64,000 nt of DNA. Source: Caballeronia choica. Lineage in GTDB: Bacteria > Pseudomonadota > Gammaproteobacteria > Burkholderiales > Burkholderiaceae. The stretch is from positions 1-64,000 of the forward strand of contig NZ_FCON02000012.1 in assembly GCF_001544535.1 (NCBI RefSeq), written 5' to 3'. Positions 16,908 through 26,498 of the stretch are shown here, piece by piece (position 1 is the first letter of the stretch; every line of letters starts with the position of its first letter). Made by a program: the position numbers and the translations under genes. The notes under the pieces were generated by a model, which saw only the letters and a program-made list of their open reading frames with translations, did no database searches and was not told the origin of the DNA.

Positions 16908-19900
16908 CTACGCTTCGCTCCACTGGCGCAATCTGCTGTTCAGCCGGTCCGCTGCATCTCGCTCGTCCTTGCCAGAACCCGACGAGTAATTGGTAAGGAC
17001 GAATGCCGCCTGCCGATACACCGGCACCCAGAATTTCTGCGCACTCGCCGTAGCGTGCAGTTTCTCGTAGAACGCGAGCATGCTGTCCAGTTCCGGCGCG
17101 AGTTGTCGTTTGTCCACCGCCTCGCAGATCCTGATGCCGTTCAACGCTGCCTGCGCCCAGAAGTCGGTCTGCCGCTGCATCTTCTGGGTGAGCGAAGCGT
17201 AGATCTCCCTGATCAACGCATCGCGCGCCGCGTTCGGCTCTGCGCCCTCTGGCACGCTCCCGTTTTTCCAGAGCGCCTGCACCGTGCTCGCCGACAGATA
17301 CTTCAACGCGGGAAGGAACAGCATGTCGCTGCGCACGGCCTTCGAAATATCGACGGCCTTCGCGAAATGACTGACGGCCCGGTCGATCCCTGTCGTACTG
17401 ATGCTGTCGTGGCCGTTGGCCATGCGCCGCTCGATATTGGCGAGACGCCGCCATGCCGAGCCCGTCAGTGTCTCCATCTTCACCGACGGTCGCAACACGC
17501 TCAGGCGCTCCAGCAGTTCCGCGGCATCGGTGACTTCGCGGATGCAATCCTGCGCGAGCGCCGGGTCCGGCGCCCGGTTCGTATCGGCGGGCAGCGCCAG
17601 CACGAAGCGCTCGAGCGCGAGGCGCGCGCGCACTCTCGCCCACTCCGCGCCCGATTCGAACGATGCGCTGCCGTCCACCGCGCCCACGGCGCGCTCGTAC
17701 CAGCGCACCGCGTTCGCGTCGACGCCGACCTGCGCCCAGGCACGCGCGAACGCCTCGGCCACCTTGCCGATCCCGCCGTAGCGCGCGCGGAACTTGGACT
17801 CGAGATACTGGATGCGCTCCTTCTGCTGCTCGGGTTTCGATTCGTCGTAGCGGGCGGCGAGGCTCAGGTGCTCCAGCGCAAGCATGAGCGCGTTCGGCGA
17901 CGCGACCGCGGCATAGAGCTTCTCGCTCGTCATCGGCTGGGGCAAGGTGACGGGCAGCCCGGCGCGGAACATCCAGTCCGGATCGCCATAGCACTGGTAG
18001 GCGGCCCACGTGTTGCCCGACTTCGCGCGTGCGGCCGCGCGCGCCGCGCCCACCGCGTCGATGAAGCGCTTGCCCGCGAACAACTCCCGATAGAACGTGC
18101 TGGCAAAGGTGCGCGCCGCTTCGTCGTTGACGGCCCAGCCGCAGGCGATCACGCAGCGCACGCCGATCTTGATCAGCATTTCGGCGACCGTCGCGGCGAA
18201 GCGCGGCCGGTCGAACGGCGAGGCGTCGTCGAGCACCTGGTTCACGTCGCGCTCGGCGAGATGGCAGCAGTTGACGAACACGAGTTCCGGCACCGCGCCG
18301 ACCGCTTCGATCTCGTCGGGGCCGAGGAAGACGTCGTCGGACAGCACGACGCCGCGCAGCTTGCCATACACCGGCCGCGAGTCGGGCGCATTCGGATCGG
18401 CGGCGCGCAGCACTTCGGGCGGCTCGCCGTGTCCGGCAATATGCACGATGCGCCAGTTACGCTCGAACAGGGTGTTGATGATCGTCTGCGAGTCGGGACC
18501 CTCGGGATAATCCTTGCCGCGGATCATCGCCCTGATGCGATCCTTGCTGATCTGGTCCGCGTTGGCGAGCATGATGCTGTGGACCTCTTCCGCCTCCGAT
18601 GTTGCTCCGGGCAGGCGCGGATAACACTTCAGGTCCACCTTCGGCTCGCCGATGATCAGGATCTCGCCGTCGCGCTGCACGTCGATCACTTGCGACCGGT
18701 AGTCGACGGTCTGGAGCTTGCGCAACAGTTGCGAACGAATCGCCCAGGGCACGGCGCCGGGATCGTTCACGTCGTCGGGCGTTTGCAGCAGTTCCCACGG
18801 AATGCCGGCGGTCGTCTCGTCGAGCGAGAGCACGAGATCGGTCTTCTCGCCGAGAAACGGCCGCAACTCGAACGGCACGACGAGCTGAAACAGCGTGCGC
18901 CCGATCTGCTCGTTGTTCGCCTGCTCCGCCGACGTCGTCGCGATCAGCTTCTGCAGAAGGCACCGCTGGATGCTCTTCGGGCGCAACTCGCCGCGTGCAC
19001 GGCGCGTGTCCATCGCGTAGACGATGCCGGTGCGGCCATATTCGTCGCGGCGCGAGGTCACGTTGATGATGTCGTAGCCCGCGCTGCGATAATTCGAGTC
19101 GAGCGGGCGGCGCAAGCCGCCGACTCCCGGCGTGATGACATCGCCAATCGCGAGGCGCGCGCCCGGCATCGGCGGCAGCGCCTTCACCGCGAGCCAGGCC
19201 TCGGTCGCGCGGTCCAGGTAGATCTCGATCAGATCGAGGCTCCCCACGTGCGGCGAGTCGTTGAGCGCGAGCCGCTTGTTCGCTTCGCACACGCCGCGCA
19301 CCACGCCCTGCGCTGCGTCGCCGGGCGTCACCGACATCCCGCCGCTCGCGAGCAGCGTCGCGGTGAGATGCAGTTCGCGCTTGCTATCGGGCTGCTGCTC
19401 CTCGACGCGCTGGCACCACGCAATCACGCCCTGCCGCACGGTGCGGATCATGCCCTCCGCGCCGAGCTTGCCCTCTTCGCCGAGCCCCACGACGATCACC
19501 GCCGATGGCTGCGACGTCAGAAACGGGTTGTGCGGATTCACGCAGCCGTTGATAAAGATCTGCTGCGTGCCGACCGCCTCCGGATAGCGCCCGACGTTGA
19601 GCGCCTTCGAGAGCCGCTCGCCGAGCAGCTTGTTCATCACGATCTCGGCGCCGGTGAGGACCGCCGGGCCGTAGTGGCCGAGCATCAGCGGGCCTTCGAC
19701 GAACCGCACATTGCCGTTGAGCACCCTGATCGCAACCTTGAGGTCGGTGTCGTCGGCGGGTTCGTCGGGCAGGAACGACGCCATCATCTCCGCTTCGCTG
19801 CTCGCCGGGTGTGCGCTCATCCAGTAACGGGACGGCCGGAAGCGCTCGTAGCTGACGGCGGCCGGCTTCTGCAGCGTGCCCGCGCCACGGGCCGCGCCGG

Positions 19901-22517
19901 TTGCCGAAACGGAATCGAGGTGCGTGGTCGAACCCGTGCGCAACAGGTCGAGATACGCTTCGAACGCTTCCTCCGCTTTCGGCAGGCTGCCGTGGTCGTG
20001 CGGCGTGGTCCATGTCGGGACATTCGGCAACATCGCGCTGTCGAGCGTCACGCGCCCGTCGCCGACATCGACCGCATTCAGATAGACCAGCCCGTCTTCC
20101 GGCGTTTCCTCGTAGCCGTCGGGCGTGAACTTCGACTGCCCGACCACGAGCACGAGCTTGTCGCACGCCAGCTTCGCGAGGTCGGCGCGCTGCGTGTCGA
20201 ACTGCTTGCGCAGCGCGATCGCCGCCTTTAGCACATCATCCGGCGGCAGGCCCCATGTGCATGCCTGCATCTGCAAAGGCAGCGAATGCCAGATGCTCGC
20301 CTGCTTCACGAGTTCCTTGTCTCTCGTGGCGAGATCCTGCCAGCCTTGCGCCGTGCCGAGATTGCGCTGCGGGTCGAGCAGGCCCGCCTGCAACTGAAGG
20401 AAGCCCGGCATCTGCGCCATGATCCCGCGCGACTTCTCCGCGTCGAACAGCGAGCCGACCGCGGCGAGCGTGTTGCCGAACGTGTCGTCGCCGCTCAGCA
20501 CCTGCATCGGCGCCCACGAGCCGCCGTTGGGCGTGCCGAGCATGAGGATGCGCGCGCCTTCGACGCCCATCAGGCGCTTCCACACATCCGGCGCGACGAG
20601 CTGCATCGCGCGCACGACGAGCCCGCCCATCGAATGCGCGACGATGCGCACCGGCTGCCGCGTTTGCGTGCGCGCGTCGAGCGCGTCGGTAATGGCGAGG
20701 GCGAGACGGGCGGCTTCCAGCTCGATCGGCACGCGCCAGTCGTAGGCGAACGGCGTAACGTTGTGCGTCGCGCCGAAGAACTCGATCAGCTTGTCGTAGG
20801 ACATGCCGATCGGGCCGTCGGGCTCGATGCGCGGCGCGCCGTTGGCGCCCGCCTTGTAACCGAGCCGGTCGAGCCCGTTGACGATGCGCCAGCTCAGCCA
20901 CACGCGCTCGTCGCCGATCTTCAGGTTGCTGCCGAGGATGCCGGGCAGCACGATCAGCGCGGGCTTTGCCGGGTCGTTCGCCGGGGCCGCGCCGCGCAGG
21001 CCGCCCGAATCCTTGCCGGCCCAGGAAAGCGGTCCGATGGTGCGAAAGCTGGACGGCACCGCCGATTCGATGAGCGCGGACGTGATTGCGTCGGCGGTGG
21101 CCGGGTTGGTGAAATAGCGGAAGTGCGAGACCTGGCCCGTCTGGTCGAAGAGGAACGACGCGGCGCGCTCGCGCGGCACGCCGCCGTACATCGACCGCGT
21201 CTGCACGACGAAGTCGTTGTCGGTCCAGAAGAACGCATCGGAGAGCAGCGTCTTGAGCCACGAGGTGACCGAATCGCCTTTCACGTCGCCCGACACGACG
21301 CGCAGGTCGCCCGGCAATGGCGCCGCCGGCGAATGCACCCAGCGGATCAGCGCGCTGTCGGGCGCCTGCGCGGCGAGCCCCGGCGCGTGCTTCGGATCGA
21401 GGCCGGTTTGCGCGACGCCGGTGAGCAGTTCGACGAGCGCCGGCGCAACCGGCACCTGCGCGAGTTCGAGCGTCCACTTCAGCACCGACAGGTACGCATC
21501 CAGCCGGTTCGACGCGAGCAGCGTGCCGCGCACCGGACACGCGACGCGCACGATCCGGTCGACGGTGACGGATTTTGCCTTGACCTCGGCGGCCAGCGCT
21601 TGCAGTTCCGCGAGGCTCTTTGCGTCATCCTTGAAGATCGCCTCGTCCGCCGCGCCGATGACCGGGTTCGCGCAGATTCTCGCGAGCACTTCGGCCACGA
21701 GCCCGCCGCGCGAATGCGTCACCAGGTGCAGGCGGTTGTTTCCCTTAAGCGCCTTGACGAGCGTCAGCGCGTTCTGGATCGGGCTCACGCCGAGCGTCGG
21801 ATGATCCAGCGCGTAGACGCTGTCGCCGTAAGTCTCGAATAGCTTGTCGACGTGCTCCGGATGCTCGCTCCACAGCTTGCCGAAGCTCCCGCTCGTGTCC
21901 GAAAACGTCCCGTGGATGAAGAAAAGCACGGACGTGCCGTCGGGACGCGGGAGAATCGAGTCGTCGGCGGCGGCGTCGGCTTTCTTCATCTGCCCCGGCA
22001 GCGTTCTCGATAGCGCGAAGACGCCATTGCCCACCGAGTCGTCGAAATGCTCGATGATCTTCTCGATGGCCGCCGCTTCGATGGCATCCTCGATCGGCCC
22101 TTCCACCACGCGGATGGCCGAGAGGAACACCTTGCCGAGCGCCCCGCGCGAGACGCCGCGTGTGCTGGCAGGGGTGGCGAGGCCCTTCCACGCAAGCGTG
22201 CTCGGCACGAACACCTCGCCGCTGCCGTTCACGGTGACGTCGTCCGGGCTGACCTGGGCGTTCAGCAAGTCCTTCGCGTTGTCAGGATGCAGCAGCAGCG
22301 ACGGGCCATCCTTGATGTCGAGCACGACGTAATGGTTGCCGGAAGTCGCGTCCAGCCGGAAGTCGTCGCCGGCGCCGCGCGTCGTGCTCAAGGTCACGGC
22401 ATCCTTGATTTTCGCGTCGACCGGGACGGCCGTGCCGCGTGCCTGCGCGCCGGGAATCGCGCCGCGTTCGTTGCGGCCCGTCACGAGAAAGGTAACCGTA
22501 TTGGCAGCTTGAGGCAT
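16908..22517 (-). CDS. Giant two-hydrolase/CHAT-domain protein (lipase-CHAT-helical repeats)
   Basis: The 1869-residue start chosen is MPQAANTVTF; the frame stays open to 22730 but the extra 71 residues look non-coding. Domains in order: alpha/beta hydrolase (FFIHGTFSD 199-207, nucleophile in THSRGG 267-272); LCAT-like lipase (LPGILGSNL 524-532, Ser629 in AHSMGG, TPNGG 662-666, His in HDHG 840-843); an undefined alpha/beta region 920-1235; CHAT caspase-like protease (about 1238-1525) with His1363 in HIAGHGE and Cys1417/1418 in VNCCH; and a C-terminal helical, TPR-like region to 1869. There is no signal peptide. CHAT proteins are known in bacterial immune and cell-death systems. The joint presence of lipase and protease suggests a self-contained sensor-effector, but that is inference. 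It is back to back with a T6SS remnant. Confidence 0.85.
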   Translation of the reverse strand: MPQAANTVTFLVTGRNERGAIPGAQARGTAVPVDAKIKDAVTLSTTRGAGDDFRLDATSGNHYVVLDIKDGPSLLLHPDNAKDLLNAQVSPDDVTVNGSGEVFVPSTLAWKGLATPASTRGVSRGALGKVFLSAIRVVEGPIEDAIEAAAIEKIIEHFDDSVGNGVFALSRTLPGQMKKADAAADDSILPRPDGTSVLFFIHGTFSDTSGSFGKLWSEHPEHVDKLFETYGDSVYALDHPTLGVSPIQNALTLVKALKGNNRLHLVTHSRGGLVAEVLARICANPVIGAADEAIFKDDAKSLAELQALAAEVKAKSVTVDRIVRVACPVRGTLLASNRLDAYLSVLKWTLELAQVPVAPALVELLTGVAQTGLDPKHAPGLAAQAPDSALIRWVHSPAAPLPGDLRVVSGDVKGDSVTSWLKTLLSDAFFWTDNDFVVQTRSMYGGVPRERAASFLFDQTGQVSHFRYFTNPATADAITSALIESAVPSSFRTIGPLSWAGKDSGGLRGAAPANDPAKPALIVLPGILGSNLKIGDERVWLSWRIVNGLDRLGYKAGANGAPRIEPDGPIGMSYDKLIEFFGATHNVTPFAYDWRVPIELEAARLALAITDALDARTQTRQPVRIVAHSMGGLVVRAMQLVAPDVWKRLMGVEGARILMLGTPNGGSWAPMQVLSGDDTFGNTLAAVGSLFDAEKSRGIMAQMPGFLQLQAGLLDPQRNLGTAQGWQDLATRDKELVKQASIWHSLPLQMQACTWGLPPDDVLKAAIALRKQFDTQRADLAKLACDKLVLVVGQSKFTPDGYEETPEDGLVYLNAVDVGDGRVTLDSAMLPNVPTWTTPHDHGSLPKAEEAFEAYLDLLRTGSTTHLDSVSATGAARGAGTLQKPAAVSYERFRPSRYWMSAHPASSEAEMMASFLPDEPADDTDLKVAIRVLNGNVRFVEGPLMLGHYGPAVLTGAEIVMNKLLGERLSKALNVGRYPEAVGTQQIFINGCVNPHNPFLTSQPSAVIVVGLGEEGKLGAEGMIRTVRQGVIAWCQRVEEQQPDSKRELHLTATLLASGGMSVTPGDAAQGVVRGVCEANKRLALNDSPHVGSLDLIEIYLDRATEAWLAVKALPPMPGARLAIGDVITPGVGGLRRPLDSNYRSAGYDIINVTSRRDEYGRTGIVYAMDTRRARGELRPKSIQRCLLQKLIATTSAEQANNEQIGRTLFQLVVPFELRPFLGEKTDLVLSLDETTAGIPWELLQTPDDVNDPGAVPWAIRSQLLRKLQTVDYRSQVIDVQRDGEILIIGEPKVDLKCYPRLPGATSEAEEVHSIMLANADQISKDRIRAMIRGKDYPEGPDSQTIINTLFERNWRIVHIAGHGEPPEVLRAADPNAPDSRPVYGKLRGVVLSDDVFLGPDEIEAVGAVPELVFVNCCHLAERDVNQVLDDASPFDRPRFAATVAEMLIKIGVRCVIACGWAVNDEAARTFASTFYRELFAGKRFIDAVGAARAAARAKSGNTWAAYQCYGDPDWMFRAGLPVTLPQPMTSEKLYAAVASPNALMLALEHLSLAARYDESKPEQQKERIQYLESKFRARYGGIGKVAEAFARAWAQVGVDANAVRWYERAVGAVDGSASFESGAEWARVRARLALERFVLALPADTNRAPDPALAQDCIREVTDAAELLERLSVLRPSVKMETLTGSAWRRLANIERRMANGHDSISTTGIDRAVSHFAKAVDISKAVRSDMLFLPALKYLSASTVQALWKNGSVPEGAEPNAARDALIREIYASLTQKMQRQTDFWAQAALNGIRICEAVDKRQLAPELDSMLAFYEKLHATASAQKFWVPVYRQAAFVLTNYSSGSGKDERDAADRLNSRLRQWSEA

Positions 22518-23022
22518 GGCTGACACCCCGCTTGGTGGTGCTTGTGGTTTCAGCTTGCGGAAACCTGTTCGGCCTGGTGCGCAAGCTGGTTCGGTATCTT
22601 GATGATGTGTTCGCTCGCCGGCGCCGAGTCGCACTGCAAGGGCGGGAAGTGGATCGAACTGCGTCCAGGGATCCGGCATGGCGTCGGCTGAACGCAATAT
22701 AGGACATAAAAAGCAGAACGTAAGGGACAATGGTTCGCGCTAATCCGCCGCCCAAGCCAGTACCGGCGTGACGATCGCCACATTTCCCAGAAACGACATA
22801 GCTCTGCACTCTCCACCCTGCGACAGAGTCAAACTTTGTTGAAATTGGCGCGTCTCCGCCCGCGACTCGATTGTTCGCCTCCGATGTGCGCTTATTCTGT
22901 CAGGGTCACTTACCCGAGCGGCAAGCATTCCAAGGAGACATGGAGCATGTCAGAACAAACGCATAACGAAGTAACGGAGTCTCGCTGCATCCGAGGCACT
23001 GCCAGGAACGAGAGGATCAGTC
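22518..23022. other. Intergenic region between the CHAT gene and the T6SS scar
   Basis: This is a lower-GC stretch with no supported gene. CAAGGAGAC (22930-22938) precedes two overlapping ATGs (22939 and 22947) that give only 8- and 27-residue frames. They may be the 5' end of a lost T6SS gene. On the minus strand it must contain the CHAT gene promoter, which I could not pin down. Confidence 0.4.
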
Positions 23023-23232
23023 ATGCGTAAGGCAGCGGTACGGCACGGCGACCCGACGACAACGGGCGGTTTCGTTCTCGCTTACTCGTCGACGCTTCAC
23101 GACGATGGGAGAAAGATTGCCCTGAGCGGCGACGAGGCAACCTGCGGCATCTGCAAGGGCGCATTCAAGATATTCGGTACCGGCCAAGGAATTTCCGAGA
23201 AGTCGCGGGTCGTTGTTGTCGATGGCGATCAA
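23023..23232 (+). pseudogene. Truncated PAAR-domain protein (T6SS spike tip)
   Basis: ATG 23023 follows GAGAGGA. The first 70 residues read as a small PAAR protein (RHGDPTTTGGFVLAYSST, CGICKGAFKIFG, VVVVDGDQ). The usual continuation with a CPCG-type segment is absent. After about 23232 the frame runs to a stop at 23343 through sequence that is an amidase in another frame. PAAR proteins cap the VgrG spike of type VI secretion. This copy is broken by a deletion plus frameshift. Confidence 0.75.
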
Positions 23233-23234
23233 CG

Positions 23235-23612
23235 CTCGACTGTTTCGGCAACATCTTCGAAGGCCGCGATATCCGGTTTAAGGGAGAGAACGTGCACAAC
23301 TACAATACGGGGGTTATCGGCATTGTGCTTATGGAGAACCTGACGGTCCCGGATGAAGGTCGTGATGGCGTCGCGATGGTCCGCAAGTTTCTTGATGCGA
23401 TCGGTGTCAACAAGCGGCCGCAGGTGCCCGAAAAACAGAAGCAATCGCTTGAAGCATTCATCGCCATCCTGCGAGAGTTCTTTTACATCAATACGCTTGG
23501 TGGTCACCGCGAGTTCCCTGGCCAATTGGGTGAAGGCAAGATTTGCCCAGGCAACATTGGCTTGACGCTCGTAAAAGAACTGCGGAAATTGACTGGGCTC
23601 AGCGCGCCATGA
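23235..23612 (+). pseudogene. C-terminal remnant of an N-acetylmuramoyl-L-alanine amidase (PGRP/Amidase_2) effector
   Basis: Read in the frame ending at 23612, the sequence gives LDCFGNIFEGRDIRFKGENV, then HNYNTGVIGIVLMENL, LGGHREFPGQ and ICPGNIG. These are the second half of a zinc amidase, with the late His and Cys ligands. The N-terminal half, with the first zinc His, is missing; it joins directly onto the PAAR sequence in a different frame. Amidases of this sort are T6SS cell-wall effectors. Internal ATGs would make only an inactive fragment. Confidence 0.75.
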
Positions 23613-23926
23613 ATCCGCCACGGAAATGGCTGGCGGCAATCGCCGGTACAGGCATCGCGATCGTAGTGATCGCCTACACGGGCTATGTCAATTCGTATCT
23701 CGATCACGAGACGCAAACGAAGTTCTTCCTGAAGCGATACCCGACGTTGCAGACGAAGTTCTACGACCCGTTCGCCAACGAGGGGGATGACGCGCCGATC
23801 GACCAATTAACACCGATCGATCGCGCGCATTTTGCTGACTATTGCAAATACCGGTTTGGGATTGTCGATCGTAGTACCGGGGCGCTACAGGTGTGCAAAG
23901 CGAGAATCCCGGACTATTTGCGATAG
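23609..23926 (+). CDS. Membrane-anchored small protein, candidate immunity protein
   Basis: The 105-residue protein starts at an ATG overlapping the amidase stop (ATGA). One N-terminal membrane segment (WLAAIAGTGIAIVVIAYTGY, residues 7-26) is followed by a soluble tail with two Cys (ADYCKYRFGI and LQVCKARI), which would face the periplasm. Translational coupling to a murein-targeting effector and periplasmic exposure are what an immunity protein would show. I recognise no named family. Its frame is intact although the effector is broken. Confidence 0.6.
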   Translation: MNPPRKWLAAIAGTGIAIVVIAYTGYVNSYLDHETQTKFFLKRYPTLQTKFYDPFANEGDDAPIDQLTPIDRAHFADYCKYRFGIVDRSTGALQVCKARIPDYLR

Positions 23927-24262
23927 GTGTAGTCATTCGCCCGCATTCAGGCTGATCCACCGGCAATCATCCGTTGCAGCGCGTCAGGAGCGCGTCATGC
24001 GCTGCGCACCTGACAGCCAGGCTGCCGCCCCCAAATGCCAAAGCCATGCCTGCCAGGCATGCCGACCCGCCCACAAAGTCTTTTTCCTTTCGGCGCGCTC
24101 CGGCTAAATTACCTTCCAGACGACATCGCAACGACCTTTCACTCTTTCCAAGGGCGTCTGGAATCCATCTCCCCCATGCCTTCTGTCTATATCGCAGAGG
24201 AAACGGAAATGGACCGGTCGGTGCAACGCGATATCCACCCACTACCCAGCCAAGGAAAGATC
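23927..24262. other. Intergenic region, no gene seen
   Basis: This 336-base gap contains the perfect palindrome CATGCCTG-C-CAGGCATG (24045-24061) without a following T-tract. AAGGAAAG (24252-24259) is the ribosome site of the next gene. An open frame from 24035 continues into the old yellow enzyme, but its upstream part has no family similarity. Confidence 0.5.
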
Positions 24263-25390
24263 ATGACCAGCTTGTTTACCCCAACGAAGGTCGGCGCTTA
24301 CGCCGTTTCGCATCGTGTCGTCCTGGCGCCGATGACTCGCTTGCGCACGATCCAGCCCGGCGATATTCCCAGCCCGATGATGGCCGACTTCTACGGCCAG
24401 CGCGCATCCGAAGGCGGCCTCGAAATCGTCGAAGGGGTCAGCATCTCCCTCACGGCTCGCTCGTACCTGGGTGCGGCAAGCTTTTACCACGACGGACAAG
24501 TGGCGGGCTGGAAGGCGATCGCCGATGCCGTTCACGCCAAGGGCGGCCGCGTATTCATGCAGTTGATACACGGCGGACGCCAAAGCCACGTCGAGATGAC
24601 TGGCGGCGCCGATCCCGTTGCGCCTTCCGTGGTTCCGTTCGATGGCGTCGCGTTGACGAAGGATGGCTTCGTGCCGGCCTCTCCGCATCGCGCGCTCGAT
24701 ATCGAAGAGATTCCTGGGATCGTCGAGGAATTCCGCGTCGCGGCGCAGCGCGCGCTCGATGCCGGCTTCGACGGCGTCGAGTTGCACGGCGCGAACGGCT
24801 ATCTCGTCGACCAGTTCATCCAGGACGGCACCAACAAGCGCACCGACGCCTACGGCGGCCCGATTGAAAACCGCGTACGCTTTCTGCGTGAAGCGGTCGA
24901 AGCGTTGATCTCGGTGTGGGGTGCGGATCGCGTCGGCGTGCGCATCTCCCCGTCGGGTGAATGGGGCGACATCTCCGACAGCAACCCGGAAGCTACCTTC
25001 AGCCACGTCGCCAAAGTGCTCGACGAGTACAAGATCGCCTACCTGCACGTGATCGAGCCGCGCATCAAGGGCGACGAAACGCTCCACGAAGGACATGCGC
25101 CGGTCGCGACGAAATACCTGCGCCCCCACTTCTCGGGGCCGATCATCGCGGCGGGCGGCTTCGACGGCGAGAGCGCGGAAGCGATCGTCGCGTCCGGCGA
25201 TGCAGACCTGGTCGCATTCGGCCGCCACTATTCGTCGAACCCCGATTTGCCGTATCGTCTCAAACACAAGTTGCCGCTTACGCCGTATGTGCGCGCCGCG
25301 TTCTGGGGTGGCGATGAACGGCATTACTCGGACTTCCCCGCTTACCAGCCTGCCGCCGAGGCCGAAATCGAGGCCGAAGCGACAGCGTGA
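24263..25390 (+). CDS. Old yellow enzyme family alkene reductase (NemA-like)
   Basis: The 375-residue FMN enzyme starts at ATG 24263 after AAGGAAAG. It shows LFTPTKVGAYAVSHRVVLAPMTRLR at the FMN-binding start (in part), then HGANGYLVDQFIQDGTNKR, DAYGG and a C-terminal AFGRHYSSNPDLP. It reduces activated C=C bonds, and often nitro compounds or nitrate esters, with NAD(P)H. It forms a two-gene unit with the MDR protein 47 bases downstream, suggesting electrophile detoxification. Confidence 0.92.
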   Translation: MTSLFTPTKVGAYAVSHRVVLAPMTRLRTIQPGDIPSPMMADFYGQRASEGGLEIVEGVSISLTARSYLGAASFYHDGQVAGWKAIADAVHAKGGRVFMQLIHGGRQSHVEMTGGADPVAPSVVPFDGVALTKDGFVPASPHRALDIEEIPGIVEEFRVAAQRALDAGFDGVELHGANGYLVDQFIQDGTNKRTDAYGGPIENRVRFLREAVEALISVWGADRVGVRISPSGEWGDISDSNPEATFSHVAKVLDEYKIAYLHVIEPRIKGDETLHEGHAPVATKYLRPHFSGPIIAAGGFDGESAEAIVASGDADLVAFGRHYSSNPDLPYRLKHKLPLTPYVRAAFWGGDERHYSDFPAYQPAAEAEIEAEATA

Positions 25391-25437
25391 GTCGAACGCT
25401 ATTACGCCATCAATGCAATGAACCGCAGGAGGTTCTC

Positions 25438-26427
25438 ATGTCACGCACGATCAGGTTTTCAAAAGCCGGTGGACCGGAAGTGCTCGAATTCGTCGACACC
25501 GAAGTGCCTGAGCCCGGCCCGACCGAAGTTCGCATCAAGGTGAAAGCGATTGGCATCAATCGCGCGGAGTCGATGTGGCGCACCGACGTGTACATCGAAC
25601 CGGTGAAGTTTCCGGCCGGTCTCGGGTATGAAGCCGCCGGCATCGTCGATGCAGTGGGCAAGGACGTCAGCGGTTTCGCGCCCGGCGACAAGGTCAATGT
25701 GATTCCGTCGTTTTCGATGAACCAGTATTTCACCTATGGAGAGGTCATCGTCGTGCCGGACTACGCCGTCGTCAAGCATCCGGAATCGCTTTCGTTCGCC
25801 GAGGCGGCGTCCGTCTGGATGATGTTCGTGACGGCGTATGGCGCCCTGATTGAAGATGCGAAGGTGACAAAAGGCGATTTTGTCATCGTGCCGGCGGCTT
25901 CCAGCAGCGTCGGACTGGCGGCGATCCAGCTTGCCAATTACGCGGGCGCGACCTCCATCGCGCTGACCCGTCAATCTGGCAAGAAAGCCCAGTTGCTCGA
26001 CGCAGGCGCCGCGCATGTGGTGGTCACCGACGAGACCGACCTCGTCCAGGAGATCATGCGGATCACCGACGGCAAGGGTGCACGCGTCGCTTTCGATCCG
26101 GTCGGCGGCCCGACCTTCGCGAAGCTGATCTCGGCGCTTTCCTTCCAGGGCATCGCGTACATCTACGGTGCGCTCAGCGAAGGCGTCACGCCACTGCCGG
26201 TGCTCGAGATGATCGCGAAGGTCATCACGGTCAAGGCGCACAACATCTGGCTGACGAGCGGCGACGAGACACGTCGAAAGGCCGCAGTGGAGTTCGTGCT
26301 CAAGGGCCTGGAAAGTGGCGCGCTCAAGCCGGTGATCGATCGCACGTTCGCGTTCGACGAGATCGTGGATGTCCACCGCTATCTGGAAACCAACGGCCAG
26401 TTCGGCAAGATCGTGGTGACGGTGTAA
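25438..26427 (+). CDS. Zinc-independent MDR oxidoreductase (quinone oxidoreductase-like)
   Basis: The 329-residue protein starts at ATG 25438 with a perfect AGGAGG at 25427-25432. The GroES-like N-domain (IGINRAESMWRTDVY, GYEAAGIVDAVGKDVSGF) and Rossmann domain (VPAASSSVGLAAIQLANYAG) are those of the medium-chain reductases. The Cys/His zinc ligands of alcohol dehydrogenases are lacking. It probably reduces quinones or enones with NADPH alongside the upstream old yellow enzyme. Confidence 0.88.
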   Translation: MSRTIRFSKAGGPEVLEFVDTEVPEPGPTEVRIKVKAIGINRAESMWRTDVYIEPVKFPAGLGYEAAGIVDAVGKDVSGFAPGDKVNVIPSFSMNQYFTYGEVIVVPDYAVVKHPESLSFAEAASVWMMFVTAYGALIEDAKVTKGDFVIVPAASSSVGLAAIQLANYAGATSIALTRQSGKKAQLLDAGAAHVVVTDETDLVQEIMRITDGKGARVAFDPVGGPTFAKLISALSFQGIAYIYGALSEGVTPLPVLEMIAKVITVKAHNIWLTSGDETRRKAAVEFVLKGLESGALKPVIDRTFAFDEIVDVHRYLETNGQFGKIVVTV

Positions 26428-26498
26428 TCTTGAGCGCCCCGGCTTTACGTACAGAAGGGGTTTCTTTACGCTTCCCCTTCGATCGTCAAACTTGAAAA

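Noticed and set aside
16878-20231. A 1117-residue open frame antisense to the CHAT-lipase gene
   Set aside because: The composition (Arg, His, Ala, Asp-rich) is that of a shadow frame, and the minus strand shows catalytic motifs in order; no motif is seen on the plus strand.
23023-23612. A natural PAAR-amidase fusion effector
   Set aside because: The PAAR part and amidase part are in different reading frames and both lack residues at the junction, so it is a scar rather than a fusion protein.
24045-24061. CATGCCTG-C-CAGGCATG as a terminator after the immunity-like gene
   Set aside because: No T-tract follows on either strand within a suitable distance, and the stem is only 8 bp.
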